A stretch of DNA of 64,000 bases, taken from contig NZ_QJKM01000020.1 in NCBI RefSeq assembly GCF_003425685.1, forward strand, positions 1 through 64,000. Direction: 5' to 3'. Each line of letters begins with the position of its first letter. Position 1 is the stretch's first letter. The notes below the pieces were generated by a model, which was not told the origin of the DNA, ran no database searches, and was given only the letters and a program-made list of their open reading frames with translations. This DNA is from Rhizobium terrae (lineage in GTDB: Bacteria > Pseudomonadota > Alphaproteobacteria > Rhizobiales > Rhizobiaceae). Shown one piece after another: positions 42,640 through 51,292 of the stretch. A program made the translations under genes and the position numbers.

Positions 42640-42810
42640 TCAAAGGGGGCAGCGGCGCGGGTCGTGGGCTGCTTGGCCGATCCGCCTCAAGCATGCTGCG
42701 CAAAAGTGTGCAACGGTTTTGCGATGACGACATGCGCAGGAACAAGAAACTGAAGCGCGACGAGCGAACCTGAAAGAGCGCAACCGCGCTTTGGCCGGTT
42801 GATCGAAACG

Positions 42811-42838
42811 GCCGCTCCGGCGACGGGGCGGCTTTTTT
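42811..42838 (+). terminator. Rho-independent terminator between popZ and valS
   Basis: 8-bp GC-rich stem GCCGCTCC/GGGGCGGC (one G-U pair) with a 6-nt loop and a run of six T at 42833-42838. It ends the popZ transcript; valS starts 68 bp later. Confidence 0.85.
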
Positions 42839-42905
42839 ATTGACTTGGAACACCCCATCCTATTTACACCCAGCATCCCAAGACAAAGACAAAACGGGTC
42901 AGGAA

Positions 42906-45737
42906 ATGCTCGATAAGACCTATGATTCCGCAGCGGTAGAACCGAAGATCGCCCAGGCCTGGGACGAGGCGGACGCTTTTCGCGCCGGCGCCAATGCGAA
43001 GCCCGGGGCGGAAACCTTCACGATCGTGATCCCGCCGCCGAACGTCACCGGTTCGCTGCATATGGGCCATGCGCTCAACAACACGCTGCAGGACATCCTG
43101 ATCCGCTTCGAACGCATGCGCGGCAAGGACGTGCTGTGGCAGCCGGGCATGGACCATGCAGGCATCGCCACCCAGATGGTCGTTGAGCGCCAGTTGATGG
43201 AACGCCAGCTTCCCGGCCGCCGTGACATGGGCCGCGAGGCCTTCGTCGACAAGGTCTGGGAGTGGAAGGCGGAATCGGGTGGCCTGATCTTCAACCAGCT
43301 GAAGCGGCTCGGCGCCTCCTGCGACTGGTCGCGCGAGCGTTTCACCATGGACGAAGGCCTTTCGGCCGCCGTCCTAGAAGTCTTCGTCACGCTCTACAAG
43401 CAGGGCCTGATCTACAAGGACAAGCGCCTCGTCAACTGGGACCCGAAGCTGTTGACCGCGATCTCCGACATGGAGGTCGAGCAGCTGGAGGTCAACGGCA
43501 ATCTCTGGCATTTCCGCTATCCGCTGGAGCCGGGGGTCACCTACCAACATCCCGTCGCCTTTGACGAAGAGGGCAAGCCGACCGAGTTCGAGACGCGCGA
43601 CTACATCGTCGTCGCGACGACACGCCCGGAAACCATGCTTGGCGATACCGGCATTGCCGTAAACCCCGAGGACGAGCGCTACAGGTCGATCGTCGGCAAG
43701 CATGTCATTTTGCCGATCGTCGGCCGCAAGGTCCCGATCGTCGCCGATGACTACGCCGATCCGACAGCCGGCACCGGCGCCGTCAAGATCACGCCGGCGC
43801 ACGACTTCAACGACTTCGAAGTCGGCAAGCGGGCCGGCCTGCGCGCTATCAACGTCATGAACGTCGACGGCACGATCACCATCAAGGACAACGAGGACTT
43901 CCTTGAAGGCCTCGACCATCCGGCGGCGCTGCATGGCGCCTGGGATCGCCTTGAAGGCCAGGACCGCTTCACGGCGCGCAAGATCATCGTCGAGATTTTC
44001 GAAGAAGCCGGCCTCCTCGACAAGGTTGAACCGCACAAACACATGGTGCCGCATGGCGACCGCGGCGGCGTGCCGATCGAACCGCGCCTGACGGACCAAT
44101 GGTGGGTGGACAACAAGACGCTGGCTCAGCCGGCGATCGCCTCGGTTCGCGAAGGCCGCACCAATTTCGTCCCGAAGAATTGGGAAAACACCTATTTCCA
44201 ATGGATGGAAAACATCCAGCCCTGGTGCATCTCCCGTCAGCTCTGGTGGGGTCACCAGATACCGGCCTGGTACGGTCCGGACGGCCAGGTCTTCGTCGAG
44301 AAGACCGAAGAGGAGGCGCTCGAAGCCGCGATCCAGCATTATCTTGCGCATGAAGGTCCGTGGAAGGCCTGGGTGCAGGAAAGGATCGAGAACTACCAGC
44401 CGGGCGAAATCCTCACCCGCGACGAGGACGTGCTCGACACCTGGTTCTCCTCGGCACTCTGGCCTTTCTCGACGCTCGGCTGGCCGGAGAGGACGAAGGA
44501 ACTCGCCCGCTATTATCCGACCAGCATCCTGGTCACCGGTTTCGACATCATTCCGTTCTGGGTCGTCCGCATGATGCAGATGGGCCTGCATTTCATGCGG
44601 GATGACGAAGGCAACGGCGTCGAACCGTTCCACACCGTCTATATCCATGCCCTGGTGCGGGACAAGAACGGCCAGAAGATGTCGAAGTCGAAGGGCAACG
44701 TCATCGACCCGCTGAGCTTGATCGACGAATACGGCGCGGACGCGCTGCGCTTCACGCTGGCGATCATGGCAGCCCAGGGCCGCGACGTGAAGCTCGATCC
44801 GGCCCGCATCGCCGGTTACCGCAACTTCGGCACCAAACTGTGGAATGCCACCCGCTTTGCCGAAATGAACGGCGTCAAGCGCGACCCGGGCTTTTCGCCG
44901 GAAACGACGAAGCTGACGATCAACCGCTGGATCCTGACGGAACTTTCAAAGGCGGTGCTCGACGTGACCGAGGCGATCGAAGCTTTGCGCTTCAACGATG
45001 CGGCCGGCGCCCTCTACCGTTTCGTCTGGAACCAGGTCTGCGACTGGTATCTGGAACTTCTGAAGCCGGTTTTCGCCAGCGATGACGAGGCGGCCAAGGC
45101 TGAGGCGCAGGCTTGCGTGGCCTACGTTCTCGAAGAGACCTACAAGCTCCTGCATCCGTTCATGCCGTTCATGACGGAAGAGCTGTGGGCGCACACGGAC
45201 ACCGGTGACGGCCTGCTCTGCCATGCGGATTGGCCGGCGCCGGAATTCGCCGACGAGGCTGCGGCCGAAGAGATCAACTGGCTTGTGGATCTCGTCTCCG
45301 GTCTTCGTTCGGCCCGCGCTGAAATGAACGTGCCACCGTCCGCGATTGCCCCGCTCATCGTGGTGGGTGCAAACCAACTGACGCAATCCCGCTTGAAGCG
45401 CCACGAGGCGGCGATCAAGCGGCTCGCCCGCGTCGATAGTATCGCACTTGCGGAGGTTGCTCCGAAGGGTGCCGCCCAGATCGTCGTCGGAGAGGCGACC
45501 GCCTGCCTGCCGCTCGGCAACCTCATCGATCTTGCCGCCGAAAGGGCCCGTATCGAAAAGACGGTCGGCAAGACCGAGAGCGAGATGGACCGTATCGGCA
45601 AGAAACTGGCCAACGAAAAATTCATCGCCAATGCCGATCCGGAGGTCGTCGCCGCCGAGCGTGAGCGTTTCGCTGAGTTGGAAATCCAGATGGCCAACCT
45701 CAAGACGGCACTGCTTCGGATCAGCGAAGCCGGCTGA
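42906..45737 (+). CDS. valS: Valine--tRNA ligase
   Basis: 943 aa class I aminoacyl-tRNA synthetase. ATG 42906 follows AGGAA and starts MLDKTYD. The HIGH motif is HMGH at residues 52-55 (after PPPNVTGSL) and the KMSKS motif is at 591-595. The editing domain lies between, with TTRPETMLGDTG and the GTGAVKITPAHDFNDFEVG motif. The C-terminal coiled-coil arm (ERARIEKTVGKTESEMDRIGKKL) of ValRS is complete. A terminator-like hairpin lies 26 bp after the stop. Confidence 0.98.
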   Translation: MLDKTYDSAAVEPKIAQAWDEADAFRAGANAKPGAETFTIVIPPPNVTGSLHMGHALNNTLQDILIRFERMRGKDVLWQPGMDHAGIATQMVVERQLMERQLPGRRDMGREAFVDKVWEWKAESGGLIFNQLKRLGASCDWSRERFTMDEGLSAAVLEVFVTLYKQGLIYKDKRLVNWDPKLLTAISDMEVEQLEVNGNLWHFRYPLEPGVTYQHPVAFDEEGKPTEFETRDYIVVATTRPETMLGDTGIAVNPEDERYRSIVGKHVILPIVGRKVPIVADDYADPTAGTGAVKITPAHDFNDFEVGKRAGLRAINVMNVDGTITIKDNEDFLEGLDHPAALHGAWDRLEGQDRFTARKIIVEIFEEAGLLDKVEPHKHMVPHGDRGGVPIEPRLTDQWWVDNKTLAQPAIASVREGRTNFVPKNWENTYFQWMENIQPWCISRQLWWGHQIPAWYGPDGQVFVEKTEEEALEAAIQHYLAHEGPWKAWVQERIENYQPGEILTRDEDVLDTWFSSALWPFSTLGWPERTKELARYYPTSILVTGFDIIPFWVVRMMQMGLHFMRDDEGNGVEPFHTVYIHALVRDKNGQKMSKSKGNVIDPLSLIDEYGADALRFTLAIMAAQGRDVKLDPARIAGYRNFGTKLWNATRFAEMNGVKRDPGFSPETTKLTINRWILTELSKAVLDVTEAIEALRFNDAAGALYRFVWNQVCDWYLELLKPVFASDDEAAKAEAQACVAYVLEETYKLLHPFMPFMTEELWAHTDTGDGLLCHADWPAPEFADEAAAEEINWLVDLVSGLRSARAEMNVPPSAIAPLIVVGANQLTQSRLKRHEAAIKRLARVDSIALAEVAPKGAAQIVVGEATACLPLGNLIDLAAERARIEKTVGKTESEMDRIGKKLANEKFIANADPEVVAAERERFAELEIQMANLKTALLRISEAG

Positions 45738-45763
45738 TCGTAGCGATTCGGTCACCGTATCGG

Positions 45764-45793
45764 GATGCCGCGCCGAGCTATCGGGGCGGCATC
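45764..45793 (+). terminator. Terminator-like hairpin after valS
   Basis: Perfect 8-bp stem GATGCCGC/GCGGCATC with a 14-nt loop; the T tail is poor. Confidence 0.5.
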
Positions 45794-45875
45794 TTGCGTT
45801 TCAAACGATATAATCGCCGCCTATGCTCCACAGATGTGCATCTGCGAACTCGCAGAAAGCCGCAATGTTGCCACA

Positions 45876-45906
45876 TTGACACACCGGCGCCTTGGGAAAG
45901 ATAAAT
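45876..45906 (+). promoter_or_regulatory. Possible sigma-70 promoter
   Basis: A perfect -35 TTGACA at 45876-45881 and a -10-like GATAAA at 45900-45905, 18 bp apart, about 195 bp upstream of the FadL-like start. The -10 is imperfect. Confidence 0.4.
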
Positions 45907-45924
45907 TTCTAAATATATGCAGAA

Positions 45925-45945
45925 TTTTACCCAAACTTGGTAAAA
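45925..45945. promoter_or_regulatory. Inverted repeat TTTTACC-N7-GGTAAAA
   Basis: Perfect 7-bp arms with a 7-bp spacer in the promoter region of the FadL-like gene. It has operator form; no binding protein is assigned. Confidence 0.4.
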
Positions 45946-45954
45946 CTTTGCGCA

Positions 45955-45968
45955 TTGATTAAAATCAA
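45955..45968. promoter_or_regulatory. FNR/FixK-type box
   Basis: TTGAT-TAAA-ATCAA matches the consensus FNR/FixK palindrome (TTGAT-N4-ATCAA) at every fixed position. It lies 131 bp upstream of the FadL-like ATG. In rhizobia such boxes mark oxygen-limited activation by FixK or FnrN. Confidence 0.6.
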
Positions 45969-46099
45969 CCCGCAGTCCTGACTTTTTTACGTAACTCAGA
46001 ATGACATTTGCGGCGCGATGCGGTGAACACCCGAAAGTTGTCATTTAGGTTGAAGCCTCTACAGTGATTCCGATCACTTACCAGGGAGTGGGAGCAAAT

Positions 46100-47254
46100 A
46101 TGGTAAGAAAACACATTTCCACGGGGCTCTTGGCTCTTGCTGCGGTCGGGGCGGCGCATTCGTCGGCTTTGGCCGGCGGCTTTTCATGGGGCGAGGCAAG
46201 CACCGACATCCTCTACGAGCGCAAGAATGCGGCGATCGAGGCGGGTGTGACCTACGTCAATCCGCGTCGCGAGTTCGATACGATCAATGGCGTCAAGTCG
46301 AGCGACGATGCATTCTCGCAGGACTATTATATCCCGGATGTTGCAGCCATGGGCCGCGTCTCGGATGCTTTCGCCTGCGCGTTCACCTATACGCGGCCTT
46401 ACGGTGCGGAGTCGGAATACGGGCCTAACGCGCGGGCGGCGGATGCCGCAGCAGGGCTTCCGGCCAGCGCGAATTATTACTTCAGCAAGAAGTTCGACAC
46501 CAACGAATATGGCATTACCTGCGATGTCAGCCTCGCTGTCGGGCAGGGACGCCTGCATTTCCTTGGCGGCGGCTTCATGCAGGATTTCAGCTACACGGCC
46601 AGATCCTTCTACGGCACGCTTCGCCTCGATGATGATTCTGCCTTCGGCTACCGTTTCGGCGTCGGCTATGACATTCCCGAATATGCCCTGCGCGCCCAGC
46701 TGATGTACCGCTCGAAGATCGATCACGAGGCCGACGGCACTTTCACCCCGGCGGCCTTGGCTCCTCTGCTGGGTGTTGCGCCGGTTCGCGCCACCGGCCA
46801 GGGCACCCTGCCGCAGTCGGTGAAGCTCAGCGTCCAGAGCGGCGTTGCGCCGGGCTGGCTGGTATATGGCGCCGTGGAATGGACGGACTGGAGCGTGCTC
46901 GACACGCTGGACTACAACATCACCGGCCTTCCGCCGCAGCAGGACATCTACAACTGGCGTGACGGCTGGACCATCTCGGGCGGTGTCGGCCATCAGTTCA
47001 CCGACAAGATCGTTGGTACCGTCAATATCCGCTGGGACAAAGGCGTCGGCAACGGTGCCGACATCATGACGGATACCTGGACCTTCGGTGCCGGTGCCGC
47101 CATTGACTGCGGCCCGGGCCAGCTGCGCGTCGGCGGCGCCGTCAGCTACCTGACCTCCGGCAGTCAGTCCACCGCCAAGGGTGCGAATTTCAACGCGACT
47201 GCGGATGGCGACTGGGCTTATGCGCTGACCGCCAGCTACAACATTAAATTCTGA
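46100..47254 (+). CDS. FadL/OmpP1/TodX-family outer-membrane transport protein
   Basis: 384 aa. ATG 46100 has GGGAG 6 nt upstream; the frame extends 12 codons without a ribosome site. A Sec signal peptide ends near ALA25. The mature chain has alternating beta-strand composition and ends in NIKF with a terminal phenylalanine, as in barrel proteins. Compared with E. coli FadL the N-terminal plug is shorter and the mature start GGFSWGEASTDILYE is the form I associate with rhizobial members. It should pass hydrophobic compounds such as fatty acids across the outer membrane. An FNR/FixK box lies upstream. Confidence 0.82.
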   Translation: MVRKHISTGLLALAAVGAAHSSALAGGFSWGEASTDILYERKNAAIEAGVTYVNPRREFDTINGVKSSDDAFSQDYYIPDVAAMGRVSDAFACAFTYTRPYGAESEYGPNARAADAAAGLPASANYYFSKKFDTNEYGITCDVSLAVGQGRLHFLGGGFMQDFSYTARSFYGTLRLDDDSAFGYRFGVGYDIPEYALRAQLMYRSKIDHEADGTFTPAALAPLLGVAPVRATGQGTLPQSVKLSVQSGVAPGWLVYGAVEWTDWSVLDTLDYNITGLPPQQDIYNWRDGWTISGGVGHQFTDKIVGTVNIRWDKGVGNGADIMTDTWTFGAGAAIDCGPGQLRVGGAVSYLTSGSQSTAKGANFNATADGDWAYALTASYNIKF

Positions 47255-47770
47255 GCATTCGATCTTACGGGACGGAGGGAATGGTTTTGGCCGTTCCCTC
47301 CGTATTCGTGTGAACTCGTGGATCCGCGAACGGGCTCCATCGTGGATGTCCACGAAGTTGCAGAAGTCGGGTTGTGACGATTTGGCAACACTTTTTTGCG
47401 ACTATTGTCGGGCGCCTCGAGAGGCGGCGTTCTGTCCACTTCCCGCCACAAACGGGGCGCAGCGATAGACGGGTAACGGGCGCGGGCCGCGGGGGCGGGG
47501 CGCGTATTTTGGAGTAACATGGGCGGGTTTCTTAACGAAGAACCGGGCTTTTTGCGCGCTGACGGATGGATGTTTGCATCCGCCGGCCGTGCCACGGAAG
47601 CGACGGCAACAGGTCCTAGTCTTGCCGGAAACGGCATCTACAGTTTCCTTCGCCAGTCGGAAGGAGTGGTTCCCGGAAATCGCCGGAGTGACCGATCCGC
47701 GACGACTTGCAATGCTCGAGCTGCGGCTGCCGATCCCATGGCGCTGCAGCGGCATGAGAGAAACTGAACG
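47255..47770. other. Intergenic region before exoR
   Basis: 516 bp. It begins with a hairpin that probably ends the FadL-like transcript. A small palindrome CGCCTC-GA-GAGGCG lies near 47412. A 249-bp open frame at 47519-47767 has low-complexity Arg/Ala/Ser composition and I do not count it. The rest is probably the exoR promoter and a long leader. Confidence 0.5.
47272..47303 (+). terminator. Hairpin after the FadL-like gene
   Basis: Perfect 10-bp stem ACGGAGGGAA/TTCCCTCCGT with a 12-nt loop, 17 bp after the stop. It lacks a T run, so it may be Rho-assisted or only a 3'-stabilising hairpin. Confidence 0.6.
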
Positions 47771-48565
47771 ATGGCGAAGTCTGATATCGGATCCATGAGA
47801 GTATTGCTTCTTGGAGCGTCGTTCGCTTCGATTCTGGCCGGAACCGCAGCAGCGTTTGATATCAAGTCCGGCGTGACCAAGGAGTCCGGACCCTTCGACC
47901 TCTTCAAGTTCGGCTTCAAGGCCTACAAGAACGGCCAGAAGGAAGATGCCGTCGAAGCCTACCGGTATGCCGCGGAAAAGGGGCATACAGGTTCGCGCTG
48001 GGCGCTTGCCAACATGTATGCCTACGGCGATGGCGTCGCGAAGGACGATTTCGAAGCCTTCAAGATCTACAACGAGATCGCCGCGCAGGGCGTCGAGCCG
48101 GGTTCCGAGGACACCGGCTTTTTCATCAATGCCCTTCTGTCGCTTGCCAACTATTATCGGCGCGGCATTCCGGGAAGTCCGATCAAGCCCGACCTTTCGC
48201 AGGCTCGCCAGCTTTATTTCCAGGTCGCCTCGACCTTCGGTGTTTCGGAAGCGCAGTTCCAGCTCGCCAAGATGATGCTGTCGGGCGAGGGTGGCGGCGC
48301 CAACATCCAGCAGGCCAAGAAATGGCTTAACCAGGCGCGCCGCAACGGCCATGCCGGAGCTATGGCGGTGTTCGGCAATGTTCTCTTTCAGGAAGGCCAG
48401 ACGGTGCGCGGGCTTGCCTTCATGACGGCGGCGCTGGACAAATGCAGCGCCAAGGATTGCATCTGGATGCAGCAGTTGCAGGAACAGGCCTTCTCGGTTG
48501 CGGGCGAAGAAGATCGTCGCGGCGCTGTTGCCCTGTCCCAGCAGTTTGCCCAGGGCGCCGACTGA
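47771..48565 (+). CDS. exoR: ExoR, periplasmic Sel1-repeat regulator
   Basis: 264 aa. A signal peptide (MAKSDIGSMRVLLLGASFAS, cleavage after residue 28) precedes a periplasmic chain of Sel1/TPR-like repeats: AVEAYRYAAEKGHTGSRWALANMY, ARQLYFQVASTFGVSEAQFQLAKM, AKKWLNQARRNGHAGAMAVFG. The start of the mature chain, FDIKSGVTKESGPFDLFKFG, is what I recall for rhizobial ExoR. ExoR holds the ExoS-ChvI two-component system inactive and so restrains succinoglycan synthesis and favours motility. The neighbouring order (valS/popZ side, xthA side) agrees with other Rhizobiaceae. ATG 47795 is an alternative start. Confidence 0.9.
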   Translation: MAKSDIGSMRVLLLGASFASILAGTAAAFDIKSGVTKESGPFDLFKFGFKAYKNGQKEDAVEAYRYAAEKGHTGSRWALANMYAYGDGVAKDDFEAFKIYNEIAAQGVEPGSEDTGFFINALLSLANYYRRGIPGSPIKPDLSQARQLYFQVASTFGVSEAQFQLAKMMLSGEGGGANIQQAKKWLNQARRNGHAGAMAVFGNVLFQEGQTVRGLAFMTAALDKCSAKDCIWMQQLQEQAFSVAGEEDRRGAVALSQQFAQGAD

Positions 48566-48659
48566 ACCTTCGGGCCCGCCTGCCATGTCCGGTCCGCGTT
48601 TTCGCATGTCGCGCCGCAGAACGGCTGCGCGCCATGCTTCGGCGATCTTGCGTTTCGTT

Positions 48660-49466
<807 letters not shown>

Positions 49467-49536
49467 CTCGTCCCTCCGTCTATTCCGCTTCCCTTTTAGC
49501 GAAACGGCAAGCGATGGGAAGGGCGAAGATGAGATG

Positions 49537-49866
49537 TCAGATCGAGAAGCTCGTGCCACAGCCGCAGCTTGCCACCGCGTTCGGATTCTTGATCTGGAAG
49601 GACTGGCCGAGCAGGTTGTCGACGAAATCGATCTCCGAGCCTGCCATGTAGACAAGCGAAAGGCTGTCGATCAGCACCTTGGCGTCGCCGTTGGCAATGA
49701 CCACGTCGTCGTCCTGAGGTGCCTCGGCCAGGTCGAACTTGTAGGAAAAGCCGGAACAGCCCCCGCCTTCCACCGAGACGCGAAGAGCCTGTTTGCCCGC
49801 ATCGCCGCCGACGATTTCGGCGATCCGTCTGGCCGCGGCATCCGAAAGGGTTACATTCGCATTCAT
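49537..49866 (-). CDS. erpA: Iron-sulfur cluster insertion protein ErpA (HesB/IscA family)
   Basis: 109 aa A-type Fe-S carrier. The three conserved cysteines are Cys37 (GGGCSGFSY), Cys101 and Cys103 (SCGCGTSFSI). It delivers clusters to apoproteins. It precedes xthA in the same direction, 73 bp apart, and is divergent from the dgt gene. The symbol is assigned by family; other A-type carriers such as SufA are possible. Confidence 0.85.
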   Translation of the reverse strand: MNANVTLSDAAARRIAEIVGGDAGKQALRVSVEGGGCSGFSYKFDLAEAPQDDDVVIANGDAKVLIDSLSLVYMAGSEIDFVDNLLGQSFQIKNPNAVASCGCGTSFSI

Positions 49867-50022
49867 ATTCGCCTCCTGCCGGGTTCAAGGCCCGGTGAGA
49901 TCCGGGAAGGAAGCCCGGAGAGATTCATGTCACCTGCTTTGCGCAGAGCTCGTAGTATAGGTATGAAGACGTGAACGGCGCGTCAATGGGCAGCGGCCGG
50001 CGATGAAGAAACAGGTGAAGGC

Positions 50023-51240
50023 ATGACGATCGATACGGTGGCGCTGGGGTTCGGCAGTGGCGAGCGTGCGGTCTACGCTTCCAATCCCTGGGCGTCGCGC
50101 GGCCGGCTTTTCCCCGAGAACAGCAGCCTGACGCGTTCCGAATTCCAGCGCGACCGCGACCGTATCGTCCATACCACGGCTTTCCGGAGGCTGAAGCACA
50201 AGACGCAGGTCTTCATCAGCCCGGACGGCGACCACTACCGCACCCGGCTCACCCATACGGTCGAAGTCGCCCAAATTGCCCGCGCGCTCGCCCGCGCACT
50301 GAAGATCGACGAGGATCTGGCGGAGGGCGTGGCGCTGGTGCACGATTTCGGTCACACGCCGTTTGGCCACACCGGCGAGGATGCGCTGGACGAACTTCTG
50401 AAGCCCTATGGCGGTTTCGATCACAATGCGCAGTCGCTGCGGATCGTCACCAAGCTCGAACGCCGTTACGCCGAATTCGACGGGATCAATCTCACCTGGG
50501 AAAGCCTGGAGGGTCTGGTCAAGCACAACGGCCCGCTGCTGACCAAGGCGGGCGAAGGAACGCGCGGACCGGTGCCACAGCCGATCCGGGACTATTGCCT
50601 GCTGCACGACCTCGAAATCGCAAGCTATGCCAGCCTCGAAGCGCAGGTTGCGGCGATCGCCGACGATATCGCCTACAATACCCACGATATCGACGACGGC
50701 CTGCGCTCCGGGCTGCTGACGTTCGAGATGCTGGAGGACGTGCCGTTCCTGGCGACGCTGATGCGCGAGGTGAGGGAACGTTACCCGCATCTCGAAGACA
50801 GCCGGTTCGCCTACGAGATAACGCGCCGGCAGATCACGCACATGGTGGAGGACGTCATCGGCGTTTCACAGGACAATCTCCGCAAGCTGGAGCCGCAAAG
50901 TGTCGCCGACATCCGCGCCGCCGACCAGGTCATTTCCACTTTCTCCGGCGAAATGGCCGAAACCGACCGCCAGATCAAGAAACTGCTGTTCTCGCGCATC
51001 TACCGTCATCCGGACATCATGCGCATCCGCGCCGGCGCGGCGCAGATCGTCTCCGATCTTTTCAAGGCCTACATGAACGATCCGTCCCTCATGCGCAGCC
51101 ATTATTGGGTCAACCATATTGCCGGACTGGGCGAGACCGCGCTTGCTCGCCATGTGGGGGATTATCTCGCCGGCATGACCGACACTTTCGCCATCAAGGC
51201 GCATGGCGAGCTGTTTGACCACACTCCTGATTTGCGCTAG
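50023..51240 (+). CDS. dgt: dGTPase-like HD-domain phosphohydrolase
   Basis: 405 aa, the type 2 (short) dGTP triphosphohydrolase subfamily. The HD metal-binding motif uses His78 (RTRLTHTVEV) and His107-Asp108 (LVHDFGHTPFGHTG), with a later aspartate in AIADDIAYNTHDIDDGL. The N-terminal SEFQRDRDRIVHTTAFRRLKHKTQVF is characteristic. The enzyme degrades dNTPs to deoxynucleosides. It is directly followed by argS, an order typical of Rhizobiales. Confidence 0.92.
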   Translation: MTIDTVALGFGSGERAVYASNPWASRGRLFPENSSLTRSEFQRDRDRIVHTTAFRRLKHKTQVFISPDGDHYRTRLTHTVEVAQIARALARALKIDEDLAEGVALVHDFGHTPFGHTGEDALDELLKPYGGFDHNAQSLRIVTKLERRYAEFDGINLTWESLEGLVKHNGPLLTKAGEGTRGPVPQPIRDYCLLHDLEIASYASLEAQVAAIADDIAYNTHDIDDGLRSGLLTFEMLEDVPFLATLMREVRERYPHLEDSRFAYEITRRQITHMVEDVIGVSQDNLRKLEPQSVADIRAADQVISTFSGEMAETDRQIKKLLFSRIYRHPDIMRIRAGAAQIVSDLFKAYMNDPSLMRSHYWVNHIAGLGETALARHVGDYLAGMTDTFAIKAHGELFDHTPDLR

Positions 51241-51292
51241 GCACCCCGCCATTGTTAACGGCTCTTAACGGCCCCAGGACCGGCTTGCCCGG

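Larger units (their letters stand above)
45738..46099. other. AT-rich regulatory region before the FadL-like gene
   Basis: 362 bp without a gene, noticeably more AT-rich than the surroundings. It contains the valS terminator hairpin, a possible sigma-70 promoter, a 7-bp inverted repeat and an FNR/FixK-type box. Confidence 0.7.

Noticed and set aside
43374..44648. A long minus-strand frame inside valS
   Set aside because: valS is complete with all motifs; this is a shadow frame.
47519..47767. A possible 82-codon gene before exoR
   Set aside because: The composition looks random and it has no recognisable domain or conserved pattern.
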